Assembly: GCF_900106065.1 (NCBI RefSeq)
Contig: NZ_LT629796.1
Span: forward strand, 3,069,501 to 3,133,500
DNA from: Pseudomonas mandelii
Lineage (GTDB): Bacteria; Pseudomonadota; Gammaproteobacteria; Pseudomonadales; Pseudomonadaceae
DNA length: 64,000 nt
Direction of reading: 5' to 3'
Every line of letters begins with the position of its first letter. Within the stretch, counting starts at the first letter, position 1. Below the pieces are notes generated by a model that had not been told where the DNA came from, did not search any database, and saw only the letters and a list, made by a program, of their open reading frames with translations. A program made the position numbers and the translations under genes. Below, in pieces: positions 40,245-49,044 of this stretch.

Positions 40245-40457
40245 ATGGCGAACGGCTGGACACCCGAGCGACGGGCACGGCAGGCGAAGCTGATCCGGCA
40301 ATGGCGACCTTGGGAACAAAGCACCGGACCGCGAAGCTCCGAGGGTAAGGCTGTTGCATCGCGCAATGCATGGGATGGCGGGATGAGGCCGTTGCTGCGA
40401 GACCTGGCCGAAGAGCTGCGAGAGCAGGACAAGATTCGTCGCGAGATCTTGAACTGA
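40245..40457 (+). CDS. Small conserved hypothetical protein (TPERRARQA family)
   Basis: A 70-aa basic protein with the recognisable pattern WTPERRARQAKLIRQWRPW, STGPRSSEGKAVASRNA. Similar small proteins are widespread in Proteobacteria, often in accessory DNA. It begins 2 bases after the preceding stop with a GGAAGG ribosome site, so the two are an operon. Function unknown. Confidence 0.65.
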   Translation: MANGWTPERRARQAKLIRQWRPWEQSTGPRSSEGKAVASRNAWDGGMRPLLRDLAEELREQDKIRREILN

Positions 40458-41320
40458 GAGAAACACCACTCGCGAGTGCCTGAGCGCCGCCGTACTGGGC
40501 ACGTGCAAGAACATTGATGAAACTCCAGTTGCGGAGAAACTGGAGCATGACGGTTCGAATTCAGAATCGGTGAACTGTTTTCAGCAGTCATCACAAAGAT
40601 GATTGATGATTGATGATTCCTGGAGCCCTAAAGGGCGAGGATATTTGATAGTTTCTTAAACCGTACGCGCGAGGATCATCACAAGGCCGCCCGTCTAAGG
40701 CATTGCCCGCTGGGGGGGGCGGGCTAGTACCAAACATTTGGATTGGTGCTGACCACTGTTTACACGCGGGGTGATCATTGCACGCCGAAGAGGTGACCGG
40801 CAGGGAGGCGGTCACATACAGACGCCTCTGGTCCTATTGCGTCCAACCTCTCTGGACCTCCCCAGGATGCGCCCCAATGATCATATCCCGTGAACGTCTA
40901 GCCAGCCTGTTGATTGACACCAAAGAGGCCCTCGATCTTGAGGTCAAGAACTGGCTTGACCTGCAAGGCTTCAACCATGACAAAGCCTGCCACTCCCCTC
41001 AAAGATTGAAAGCGAGAGGTCAAGTTTCCCGCGCCGTGACACCTTTCCTCGCATAGCTTAAAATCCGTGCCTTTAATGGATCTATCAACATGCTTCGTTC
41101 GGTGCCCTTATACACAGTTGTCCGACGCTTGGTTGCTGATAGAGTCAGATGGTCCACCCTACATGAGTAATGTAGTTCATGTGCTCGGTTCCCTGAGTAT
41201 TACCAAACGATGGGCATATGGCATCCCCCCCCCTCTACGTGCGATGCCAACCAGCAACTCTACAAGCCAGTAAATCCAGGCAGGACGCGTTAGCAGCATG
41301 ATGCGTCATCGCACAATCGA
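40458..41320. other. 863-bp degenerate intergenic region at the cluster's left border
   Basis: No intact gene. At 40465-40560 the frame reads CLSAAVLGTCKNIDETPVAE, a diverged partial copy of the CLSAALLVSNN segment of the upstream hypothetical gene. An AlbA_2-like N-terminal fragment lies at 40877-40990. Homopolymer runs of G8 (near 40712) and C9 (41225-41233) are present. The promoter for the sugar cluster must lie in the last 250 bp, but none is convincing. Confidence 0.55.
40877..41056 (+). pseudogene. AlbA_2/Schlafen-like ATP-binding protein, N-terminal remnant
   Basis: From the ATG at 40877 the frame reads MIISRERLASLLIDTKEALDLE then VKNWLDLQGFNHDKA, matching the beginning of AlbA_2-domain proteins (the E-x-L-x-x-E/K-x-W-L-D-L start). 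After about residue 37 the sequence loses similarity and stops at 41056. Only a fragment of the gene remains. Confidence 0.45.
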
Positions 41321-42292
41321 ATGATCAGGATGAGGCTCAAGGTGATTAGTAAAACCGTCTCAGTAAGCTTGGTGGTACCCGTTTATAAAAGCGCCAGTAC
41401 GCTCCCGCAATTTTACGAGCGTGCACGCGCGACTCTTGATCAGATCTGCGAAGACTGGGAGGTTATTCTTGTGGATGACGCGAGCCCAGACCAGACGTGG
41501 CTTGCCGCTCTGGCACTTCACGAACAAGACCACAGAGTCAAAGTCGTTCGCTTCGCGAAGAACAAGGGACAACAACACGCTACGCTGTGCGGCATCGGCT
41601 ATGCCTGCAAACGATTTGTCGTGACAATCGACGATGACCTGCAGTGCTTCCCGGAAGACCTCCCACTGTTTATTGATCAACTTCAAGCCGGCAAGCATGT
41701 CGTCATCGGAAAGATCCCGATGGCTGAAAAACAGCATAGCGCCTGGCGCAACATGGCTTCGCGCATTAACCAAAAACTGGTTAGCAAGATCATGGGCAAA
41801 CCGACCGGTTTCAGCCTCTCAAGCTACAGGGCCATGAGTCAACAGGTGGCAAGACAGCTCGTCAGGTATCAGGGTTCGCACCCACATATCGCCGCGATGC
41901 TTTTTAATTCGGTGCCCGTCAGCATGATGGCGAACGTGAGCATTCGCCACGCGCCGCGCGCCGATGGCGGCCCGAGCACTTACTCTCTTGGCAAGATGTT
42001 CAAAACGCTTTCGTTCCTTATCGTCAATTACTCCCTGTTACCACTTCGCTACGTGTCGATCTGGGGCTTTTTGGTCAGCGCGTCGAGCATTTTTTTCGCT
42101 ATGTATATTCTGCTGCGCACCCTCCTGACCGATCATATAGTGCCCGGCTGGGCGTCGCTGGCGATTTTGCTGTCATTCCTCGCCGGCAACATCCTTCTGG
42201 CTCTAGGTGTGCAAGGCGAGTACCTCGGAAGACTGGTCGAAAATGCAACCCACCTCAGTCAATTCCCCATTATTGAAGAGCATGTGGAGTAA
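41321..42292 (+). CDS. GT2 glycosyltransferase, polyprenyl-phosphate (GtrB/ArnC-like)
   Basis: A 323-aa membrane-anchored glycosyltransferase that probably moves a nucleotide-activated sugar onto undecaprenyl phosphate at the cytoplasmic face. The GT-A domain has SLVVPVYKSASTLPQF, VILVDDASPDQTW and the metal-binding TIDDDLQ. Two C-terminal hydrophobic helices (about 235-262 and 272-292) are as in GtrB, ArnC and DPM1-like enzymes. Starts at 41321 or 41330 are possible. First gene of the surface-sugar cluster and one base overlapping the next gene (TAATG). The donor sugar is inferred to be the WecE-type aminosugar made downstream. Confidence 0.82.
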   Translation: MIRMRLKVISKTVSVSLVVPVYKSASTLPQFYERARATLDQICEDWEVILVDDASPDQTWLAALALHEQDHRVKVVRFAKNKGQQHATLCGIGYACKRFVVTIDDDLQCFPEDLPLFIDQLQAGKHVVIGKIPMAEKQHSAWRNMASRINQKLVSKIMGKPTGFSLSSYRAMSQQVARQLVRYQGSHPHIAAMLFNSVPVSMMANVSIRHAPRADGGPSTYSLGKMFKTLSFLIVNYSLLPLRYVSIWGFLVSASSIFFAMYILLRTLLTDHIVPGWASLAILLSFLAGNILLALGVQGEYLGRLVENATHLSQFPIIEEHVE

Positions 42293-43191
42293 TGATGGCA
42301 TCCGCTTATCGCGTCGTGGATTATTTCCCTGCTGAACACATTTTAAACAATGGGGTATTTGCACACCTCGACGAAATCGATGCGCAAACGCCAGGCGCAC
42401 TGGTGTACTGTCAGAACTTGCACTATTTGCAAAAAGCTTTGGCTACACCCAATGTCGCGTGTGTCTTATGCCCCGAAAATTTAAAAAATGAAGAGTTTGC
42501 GACTGAAAAATCAATTGTATTCTGCGCCGACCCACGCACCTCTTTTTTCCGCCTCTACAACCGTTTGAGTGAAGATACTGAGTACGCAACTGCGCAAGCA
42601 CCGAGCATCGGCGAAAATTGCACGCTGCACCCCAGCGCCGTTATCTCGCCACTGGCCACACTGGGTAACAATGTGGAAATTTCAGCAAACGTGGTGATCG
42701 AAGGTCTCGTCGAGATCGGAGACGATGTCTACATCGGTTCAAATGCCGTTGTAGGCGCCGAGGGCTTGATCACGCTACGCAACGACAACGGCACGCTGAT
42801 GGTGGTCAAACATCAGGGCGGTGTACGCATTGAATCGGGTTGCCAGATACTTGCTGGCGCAGTAATCGCGAGGTCCTTGTTCCAGCAGCCGACAACCATC
42901 AGAGAAAACTGCCAGATCGGCATCATGACCAACATTGGTCATGGCGCCGTGATTGGCAAGAACTCTGTGATTTCTGGCAATACCGTTATTGCAGGACGCA
43001 CACGCCTGGGGACCGGCGCATGGGTTGGCGCCTCTTGCTCCATCGCACAGGGCCTTGAGATTGGCGACGCGGTACAAATAAAAATGGGCTCGGTTGTCAT
43101 CGGCGACATCGCGCCAAACAGCGTCATTTCTGGAAACTTCGCAATCAATCACAGGGCTAACATGACAGCCCACCTCAGGAAACAAAAGTGA
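42292..43191 (+). CDS. LpxD-like left-handed beta-helix acyltransferase
   Basis: A 299-aa protein. The N-terminal 100 residues resemble the UDP-sugar-binding domain of LpxD. From about residue 110 hexapeptide repeats form a left-handed beta-helix (IGENCTLHPSAVISPLATLG, IGDDVYIGSNAVVGAEG, IGKNSVISGNTVIAGRT). LpxD-type enzymes use acyl-ACP as donor, which fits the ACP gene at 44113. The likely role is N-acylation of the cluster's amino sugar (inference). ATG at 42292 or 42295; GGAG favours the second. Confidence 0.78.
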   Translation: MMASAYRVVDYFPAEHILNNGVFAHLDEIDAQTPGALVYCQNLHYLQKALATPNVACVLCPENLKNEEFATEKSIVFCADPRTSFFRLYNRLSEDTEYATAQAPSIGENCTLHPSAVISPLATLGNNVEISANVVIEGLVEIGDDVYIGSNAVVGAEGLITLRNDNGTLMVVKHQGGVRIESGCQILAGAVIARSLFQQPTTIRENCQIGIMTNIGHGAVIGKNSVISGNTVIAGRTRLGTGAWVGASCSIAQGLEIGDAVQIKMGSVVIGDIAPNSVISGNFAINHRANMTAHLRKQK

Positions 43192-43817
43192 TGCACTTCA
43201 TCGAGCTATCACTGGGATTCAAAGGCGAACGAACCTACATACAAGGGGCCGACATGCTCAATGCCACGATGCAGGCCATCACTCGCCACGCACCGCACGC
43301 ACGGATCGAAAAGCTGGACTTCAGAATCAGTAGAATGACCAACCACCTACTCACCTGTCACTGGTGGCCTAGATCAACCCCTCGATCATTGCCGGGTGAG
43401 GCTGTCGCTACGTTCACCTTTCAACTCGATTGTATTGATCATGAAGGCAAATTGATCCAAGCCGAAGGTTGCGCCGATACACGATGTGCTTACGACGAGT
43501 CGCTGGTTGAAAAACAATGTGTTTTCACACCCGCCCATCGGTCAGTGAGCCTGACCACCATGCCAGATGACTTCTCTCCGATCGAAGTGCTGGTATCCAT
43601 GAACAAGGCACTGCATCTCAAGGAATTGAGCATACCCAGTGGCAGCCAGTGGGTTTTTTGTCGCTGGGAAAGCCCGAAGTGGCCGCCGTGTTCTGACTTG
43701 AGCGGGGTAGGGCTGACACTTGAGCAGACGCTGGGCACTCGATTGACCCGTAGTCGCATTGAGCTCAGTGCAGAACATATCGGCATGCTTTACTTCAGTG
43801 CCCTCAAAGTCGAGTAG
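43188..43817 (+). CDS. Unknown protein of acyl-sugar cluster
   Basis: A 209-aa protein that I do not recognise. It begins HFIELSLGFKGERTYIQGADMLNA and includes SPIEVLVSMNKALHLKEL. No signal peptide, membrane segment or catalytic motif is evident; the mixed alpha/beta pattern might be a hot-dog or sugar-binding fold, but this is only a guess. GTG 43188 overlaps the acyltransferase stop, or ATG 43191 is used. Its place between an acyltransferase and an ACP suggests acyl-chain preparation or transfer. Confidence 0.65.
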   Translation: MMHFIELSLGFKGERTYIQGADMLNATMQAITRHAPHARIEKLDFRISRMTNHLLTCHWWPRSTPRSLPGEAVATFTFQLDCIDHEGKLIQAEGCADTRCAYDESLVEKQCVFTPAHRSVSLTTMPDDFSPIEVLVSMNKALHLKELSIPSGSQWVFCRWESPKWPPCSDLSGVGLTLEQTLGTRLTRSRIELSAEHIGMLYFSALKVE

Positions 43818-44112
43818 CCTACCGCTGGCATACGAACCTTGCAGCAAGGCGAGGCGACAGTTCAGCGAGGCTTGTGGCTCGACGATCAACACTACACGCC
43901 TCTCTCGACAACTGCTAATGTGCGACATCTTTTTGAAGCTGGCAACAGAGCAGCCCCCCTCTGTTGCATGGAGTGTGGCAACATGACCACCGTTCAGCTC
44001 AGTAGCCTGCAGACAACCTCGTCAACTGCCAGCAATGCCACCAAGCTTCCCTCCCGCAGTACAAACGTACCGGTCGGGGTAACTACAACACCTATACGAT
44101 GAATTACTAACC
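43818..44112. other. 295-bp gap before the ACP gene
   Basis: Open frames exist on the plus strand (for example 43839-44102), but the peptide has no family resemblance and no good ribosome site. I see no terminator or repeat. It may be decayed coding sequence or a long leader for the ACP gene. Confidence 0.4.
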
Positions 44113-44349
44113 ATGCCCCAGACAAAAGAACAACTTATCAACATTATTTCCCAGGCTGATGTTGTAGCAGATGCCTCAACGCTACGCGACAATATTAGCC
44201 TCAGCGACCAGGGTGTTGACTCTCTCGGCATGTTCAATATCATTCTGTCTATCCAGGATCACTACGTCATCGAGATACCTGACGAGGATATTGAAGGCCT
44301 TAAAACCATCAATGATCTGGCCAATTACATAAAATCAAAACTGCAATAA
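44113..44349 (+). CDS. Acyl carrier protein
   Basis: A 78-aa acidic four-helix carrier protein. The phosphopantetheine attachment Ser lies in GVDSLGMFNI, with typical helix III sequence YVIEIPDEDIEGLKTINDLANYI. It differs from fatty-acid AcpP (which has DSLDTVE), so it is a dedicated carrier, presumably feeding the LpxD-like acyltransferase in this cluster. Confidence 0.88.
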   Translation: MPQTKEQLINIISQADVVADASTLRDNISLSDQGVDSLGMFNIILSIQDHYVIEIPDEDIEGLKTINDLANYIKSKLQ

Positions 44350-44470
44350 CCGACATCCCTTGTCATGTAGGGGAGGCAGACAATATGTACACTCTCCCTC
44401 ATGCCGTTCTTGACCGTGACAGGGTTTTCTACATAGCGTTAGCCTAACCTTCCTACGTTGAGCACCCTGC

Positions 44471-45433
44471 ATGCCTTTGACGTTTTTGAAATTGTTGATC
44501 GCGTTTTTTTTCTGTGCATTTCTCATACACACATTTGACCTTAAGCTAACGGCATTAATCAGCGACATTATAGCATGGCACTACCTTGCGCTGGCTGCTG
44601 TTATCCCAATCACTTTGAGTTCTTTTTTTTCTGCCAACCGCTGGCAAGTGTTCCTGCGGCTCAATTCGATTGACGAAGCGTTAACAAACCTCTGGAAAAT
44701 AAATCTGATCTCTCAATTTCAAGGTTTGATTTTACCCTCAACACAGGGAGCGGATGCCTTTCGTATGCTTCACATCGAACGACGCCACCCGAAAAAGCGG
44801 GGTACCGCAGGCAGTACGGTAATTATTGAGCGCATGATTGGACTATTGGTGTTATGTACCTTTACGCTTTTTGCCCTGCCCTTCTTACCTGCATCAGACA
44901 ACTACACGCTGCTCATCATAACCATCGGTGCCGTCAGCAGCATAGCAGTAGTGACCCAAATTATATTGACCAGCAAAAAAACCTATGCACTTTATAGCCG
45001 CCGCACCGTCAAAAATTCGTTACTTTCTCTATTGCTGGGGTATATTCAAAAGCTTCATGCCAGCACGATAAACTTCCCCTACCGGCAGGCGCTCACGTCA
45101 TCCCTGCTTTTTATCTGCTGTTATCAAATATCTCTGATATCGGTAGTTTATCTAGTATTTCGTGCCTATGGTTATGACATCCCCTTCATTCAGCACTTTG
45201 CTCTCTATCCAGTCATCGCCATCCTGACCATGGTTCCAATAACAGTGGGCGGGCTTGGGGTGCGCGAAGGTTTTTTTGTTTATTTTTATGGTCTACTAGA
45301 CGTACCAGCCAATATAGCTGTAGGCGCCTCCCTGGCAAACTACACTCTAATGGCCCTGATCCCTGCCACTTGCGGTGGCTTTATTTACATGTGGGATACT
45401 ATTCGGGAAAATCGCCAGAAGGACAGAGACTAA
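44471..45433 (+). CDS. Flippase-like / LPG synthase-type integral membrane protein (UPF0104)
   Basis: A 320-aa polytopic protein with about 7-8 transmembrane helices. The family signatures are STQGADAFRMLHIERR followed by GSTVIIERMIGLLVL, and GGLGVREGFFVYFYG near the end. Members often occur in polysaccharide or lipid-linked sugar clusters and are suggested to move lipid-linked intermediates across the membrane. No LPG-synthase catalytic domain is attached. The gap to the next start is 17 bp. Confidence 0.8.
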   Translation: MPLTFLKLLIAFFFCAFLIHTFDLKLTALISDIIAWHYLALAAVIPITLSSFFSANRWQVFLRLNSIDEALTNLWKINLISQFQGLILPSTQGADAFRMLHIERRHPKKRGTAGSTVIIERMIGLLVLCTFTLFALPFLPASDNYTLLIITIGAVSSIAVVTQIILTSKKTYALYSRRTVKNSLLSLLLGYIQKLHASTINFPYRQALTSSLLFICCYQISLISVVYLVFRAYGYDIPFIQHFALYPVIAILTMVPITVGGLGVREGFFVYFYGLLDVPANIAVGASLANYTLMALIPATCGGFIYMWDTIRENRQKDRD

Positions 45434-45450
45434 AACAGAGAGCCAGATTG

Positions 45451-46198
45451 ATGCCCCCAGATCGCACCCCGCTCCCCAAGTCCGCCTTTGAGGTGCTTGC
45501 CCTGGCAGAGGCACGCCACTGGTGGTTTCGCGCCCGTAACCGCGTGATCATTTGGGTGCTGAAATCTCGCATCGGCAAAATCCGGAATTTCCTGGAGATT
45601 GGTTGTGGTACCGGCCTTGTGCTGGAAGGGACTCACCAGGAATTTTCCGAAACGACACTCACCGGCACCGAGTTTTTCGATGAAGGCCTAATACATGCAC
45701 GTCGACGCGTGCCCGGCGCAAGCTTTGAAAAGCTGGACGCGCGCGCCATGAACGATGCAGAGCGATTTGATGTAATTGGCGCTTTTGATGTCATCGAACA
45801 TATCAATGAAGATGAACAGGTACTGGCGAACCTTTCCCGCGCACCGCATAAGGATGGTCATCTATTGCTGACCGCTCCCCAGCACCGCTGGCGGTGGTCC
45901 GCTGCGGATGAACGTGCCTGTCATGTGCGCCGCTACACTCAACGCGAGCTTTTCGACAAGGCTGGCCGCGCCGGCCTTGAGGTTCAATACGTCACATCCT
46001 TTGTCGCCCTGCTCGTCTCCTTGATGTGGCTGGCACGACAGCGGTCAAAAAAATGCGGAAGTAAACAGCGAGTTCGATATTTCTGACCGGACCAATCGGC
46101 TCCTTGAATTCGTTATGAAGATACAGTTTGACCTTTTGAAGGTAGGTATCACCTTTCCTCTCGGCGGCTCACTCTTGCTGTTAGCCAAAAAACAATAA
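45451..46198 (+). pseudogene. SAM-dependent methyltransferase with A7 frameshift
   Basis: The frame from ATG 45451 gives a class I methyltransferase: HWWFRARNRVI, LEIGCGTGLVLEG (motif I), VIGAFDVIEHINED and HLLLTAPQH. It then shifts at the A7 run 46047-46053 and stops early at 46086. With six A residues the frame continues SKNAEVNSEFDISDRTNRLL..., ending FPLGGSLLLLAKKQ at 46198, the normal tail of this family. This could be a true frameshift mutation, phase variation by slippage, or a sequencing error. In the intact form it is about 248 aa and probably methylates the sugar or its lipid-linked form. Confidence 0.8.
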
Positions 46199-46212
46199 TC
46201 TGGAGACCTACA

Positions 46213-46542
46213 GTGAGCGACGTTAAAATCCCCTTCAATCGCCCTTTCATGACGGGAAAGGAACTTTACTATATTGCAGAAGCGAAGTTCCTTAATAAGC
46301 TTGCTGGTGACGGCCCCTTCACTCGACGTTGCCATCAGTGGCTTGAACAGTACACCGCCACCGAAAAGGCACTGTTGACGCACTCTTGTACTGCTGCCCT
46401 GGAAATGTCAGCCCTATTGCTCAATATTGAACCTGGGGATGAGATCATCATGCCCTCTTACACCTTCGTTTCCACTGCCAACGCTTTTGTATTGCGCGGT
46501 GGAATACCGGTGTTTGTCGATATCAGAGAAGACACACTGTAA
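46213..46542 (+). pseudogene. wecE: WecE-type dTDP-sugar aminotransferase, 5' part (split by IS66)
   Basis: The N-terminal 109 residues of a PLP-dependent DegT/DnrJ/EryC1 aminotransferase: PFNRPFMTGKELYYI, GDGPFTRRCHQWLEQ, THSCTAALEMSALLL, GDEIIMPSYTFVSTANAF. GTG start with GGAG at 46202. The reading is broken after codon ACA-CT at 46538 by the inserted element. The 3' part resumes at 49053; joined without one copy of the 8-bp duplication, the gene has 380 codons including the stop, a normal length. Closest resemblance is to dTDP-4-amino-4,6-dideoxygalactose transaminase. Confidence 0.88.
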
Positions 46543-46623
46543 GCGCTCCATGAACCCCACATTCAAAGCGCTTAGCTGATGCCGGATGCTGTGCTCCCGA
46601 TTCTCTCAGGAGGCCAGCTCGTC

Positions 46624-46983
46624 ATGATGCGACCCGACGCCAAAGTTCAAAAAGTTTATCTCTACCCCAAGCCCGTGGACTTCAGAAAGTCCATTGATGG
46701 CCTCGCTGCGCTGGTCGAGCTGGACATAAAAGTGGCGGTGTTCGACCCCGTGCTTTTTGTATTCCTGAATCGCCACCGTAACCGGGTGAAAATCCTCTAC
46801 TGGGAGCGCAATGGCTTCTGCCTTTGGCTTAAGCGCTTGGAGTCTGAGCGTTTTAAAACATCACCCGATGCCGCCGACGAGGCCATCGTGTTGACGGTTC
46901 AGGAGCTGAACTGGCTGCTCGACGGTTTTGACCTGTGGCGCAACCGCCCTCATCAAGTTTTGACTCCAAGATTCGTCGCCTGA
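46624..46983 (+). CDS. tnpB: IS66 family accessory protein TnpB
   Basis: A 119-aa IS66 Orf2 protein, essential for transposition but of unknown action. Typical: [57 protein letters not shown] upstream supports the ATG at 46624 rather than 46579. Confidence 0.88.
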   Translation: MMRPDAKVQKVYLYPKPVDFRKSIDGLAALVELDIKVAVFDPVLFVFLNRHRNRVKILYWERNGFCLWLKRLESERFKTSPDAADEAIVLTVQELNWLLDGFDLWRNRPHQVLTPRFVA

Positions 46984-46999
46984 CCGGTATAATCCGGGC

Positions 47000-48544
47000 A
47001 TGAATTTAATGCCCGAAGACCTCCCAGATGACCCTGTTCTGCTCAAGCAAATGTTGCTTGAGGCGCTCAGCCGTCAGCAGGTTACGGCTGAGGCATACCA
47101 GACTCATATCGTCGATCTGAAAGAACAGATCAAGCTGCTGCGCGACCGCCTGTTCAATCGTAAATCTGAGCAGACCGTTGAACCCAATACCCCGCAATTG
47201 GCGCTGTTCAACGAGCCCGAAAGCGAGCCGATGCCTTCCGTCGGCGACGCTGACGAAGAAGTTGTGGCTCCGGCGCCACGTCGCGGCAAGCGCAAGCCTC
47301 TGTCGGCCGATCTGCCGCGTATCGAAGTCATCCACGAACTGCCCGAGCACGAACTGACCTGTGCCTGCGGTTGCCGCAAGCATGTGATCAGCGAAGAAGT
47401 CAGCGAACAGCTGGATATCGTGCCGATGCAGATCCGTGTCATCAAACATATCCGCAAGGTTTACGGTTGCCGTGGCTGCGAAACGGCACCGGTCACCGCC
47501 GACAAACCGGCTCAACTGATCGAAAAGAGCATGGCCAGCCCGAGCGTTCTGGCCATGTTGCTGACCACCAAGTACGTCGACGGCTTGCCGCTGCATCGTT
47601 TCGAGACGGTGTTAAGTCGACACGGTATCGATATACCAAGGCAAACACTGGCGCGCTGGGTGATGCAGTGCAGCGAACACTTTCAGCCACTGCTGAACCT
47701 AATGCGCGACCGATTACTGGAAAGCCCGGTGATCCATTGCGATGAAACCCGTGTTCAAGTATTGAAAGAGCCAGGTCGAGACCCGACCAGCCAATCCTGG
47801 ATGTGGGTACAAACCAGCGGTCCGCCAGATCGTAAAGTCGTGTTGTTCGACTACACGTCCAGCCGTGCGCAGGAGGTTCCGTTGCGTCTGCTGGAAAGTT
47901 ATCGCGGCTATGTGATGACCGATGATTACGCGGGCTATAACGCCTTGGCGTTGCAGCCGGGGGTTGAACGGCTGGCCTGCATGGCCCATGCGCGCCGCAA
48001 GTTGGTCGAGGCTCAGAAAGTGCAGCCGAAGGGCAAGACGGGACGTGCCGATATCGCCCTAACAATGATCAACAAGCTGTATGGCATCGAGCGCGAGCTC
48101 AAGGACAGCGATGATGAACAGCGTTTAATCGGCCGTCAGCAAAAGAGCGTACCGATCCTGGCTCAGTTGAAAAGCTGGTTGGAGAAAACGCAGCCCCAAG
48201 TCACGCCACAAAGTGTGCTGGGCAAGGCTGTTAACTATCTTGCCAACAACTGGAACCGGCTGGAGCGGTACGTGGAAGCCGGCTTTTTACCGATCGACAA
48301 CAATGCGGCCGAACGGGCGATAAAACCGTTCGTTATCGGTCGTAAGGCGTGGCTGTTCAGCGACACGCCCAAAGGCGCTACCGCCAGTGCTCAGATCTAC
48401 AGCCTGGTGGAGACCGCCAAGGTCAACGGCCAAGAGCCTTATACGTGGCTACGCCACGTACTGGAGCAGTTACCACATGCGCAGTCGGTCGCGGATTATG
48501 AAGCGCTGCTGCCGTGGAACTGTTCGCCAGAGATACGACGTTAA
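47000..48544 (+). CDS. tnpC: IS66 family transposase TnpC
   Basis: A 514-aa DDE transposase. A coiled N terminus is followed by the zinc-finger-like CACGC...CRGC region, then the catalytic core with [18 protein letters not shown] and [16 protein letters not shown], ending [10 protein letters not shown]. It looks intact. It starts 16 bp after tnpB; a TATAAT lies at 46987-46992. Confidence 0.93.
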   Translation: MNLMPEDLPDDPVLLKQMLLEALSRQQVTAEAYQTHIVDLKEQIKLLRDRLFNRKSEQTVEPNTPQLALFNEPESEPMPSVGDADEEVVAPAPRRGKRKPLSADLPRIEVIHELPEHELTCACGCRKHVISEEVSEQLDIVPMQIRVIKHIRKVYGCRGCETAPVTADKPAQLIEKSMASPSVLAMLLTTKYVDGLPLHRFETVLSRHGIDIPRQTLARWVMQCSEHFQPLLNLMRDRLLESPVIHCDETRVQVLKEPGRDPTSQSWMWVQTSGPPDRKVVLFDYTSSRAQEVPLRLLESYRGYVMTDDYAGYNALALQPGVERLACMAHARRKLVEAQKVQPKGKTGRADIALTMINKLYGIERELKDSDDEQRLIGRQQKSVPILAQLKSWLEKTQPQVTPQSVLGKAVNYLANNWNRLERYVEAGFLPIDNNAAERAIKPFVIGRKAWLFSDTPKGATASAQIYSLVETAKVNGQEPYTWLRHVLEQLPHAQSVADYEALLPWNCSPEIRR

Positions 48545-49044
48545 GCCTGACCCTATCGTGGGGGGGGGTGGATCGTACGCTATCGAGACCTTTCGATATC
48601 CTTTGCTGTACCGCCAAATCCACTCAACACGTAATAGACTCGGTACGTTTTTTGGGCCTCCAAAGCCCTGTAAAAACGGAAAATCCTACCCCCGGTACAA
48701 AAATAGTCCTACCCCTGGTACAGGTCAAAAATGGCTCACATGAGCACAGATGGGGCGTACTTCTCCATTTTCGTGGCATTTATGTGGCATTTGAATGGCA
48801 CTTAAATACCACAGAAATAGGGCCCATCTTTTGTGCCACCTGAAATACCTGGCCTTGGCATTTTTATGCCACTGAAATAACCAAACTTTGGCATTTTTGT
48901 GCCACTAAAATAGCCAAACATTGGCATTCTTATGCCAGCAAAATGGTAGGTGAGCTATTTATGTGCCACAGGTAGAGAAATATACGGGGCACCGCGTCTG
49001 GGATCAGGTGGTAACTTTGAATGCGGGGTTCATGGAGCGCTTAC
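48545..49044. repeat. Non-coding IS66 tail with tandem and palindromic repeats
   Basis: 500 bp between tnpC and the right inverted repeat. It has a 16-bp motif TCCTACCCC-GGTACA repeated at 48684 and 48707, and three units of a 33-bp repeat starting 48855, 48888 and 48921, each with the palindrome TTGGCAT-N-ATGCCA followed by ACT-AAATA-CCAAAC (the third unit is partial). Earlier TGGCAT/TGGCAC copies lie at 48770-48815. No gene supported. Confidence 0.7.

Larger units (their letters stand above)
46539..49044 (+). mobile_element. Complete IS66-family insertion sequence
   Basis: 2506 bp. Terminal inverted repeats begin GTAAGCGCTCCATGAACCCC at both ends, with one mismatch in the first 29 bases (A/G at position 21). 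It is flanked by the 8-bp direct repeat GACACACT (46531-46538 and 49045-49052), the target duplication expected of IS66. It contains tnpB and tnpC; a tnpA/orf1 gene is not visible in the 85 bp before tnpB. About 500 bp at the right end are non-coding. Confidence 0.95.

Noticed and set aside
43839..44102. 88-codon plus-strand frame before the ACP gene
   Set aside because: No ribosome site, no family resemblance and Thr/Ser-rich non-globular sequence; kept only as a described gap.
48855..48950. 33-bp repeats in the IS66 tail as a CRISPR array
   Set aside because: Repeats are contiguous without unique spacers, degenerate, lie inside an IS, and no cas genes are present.
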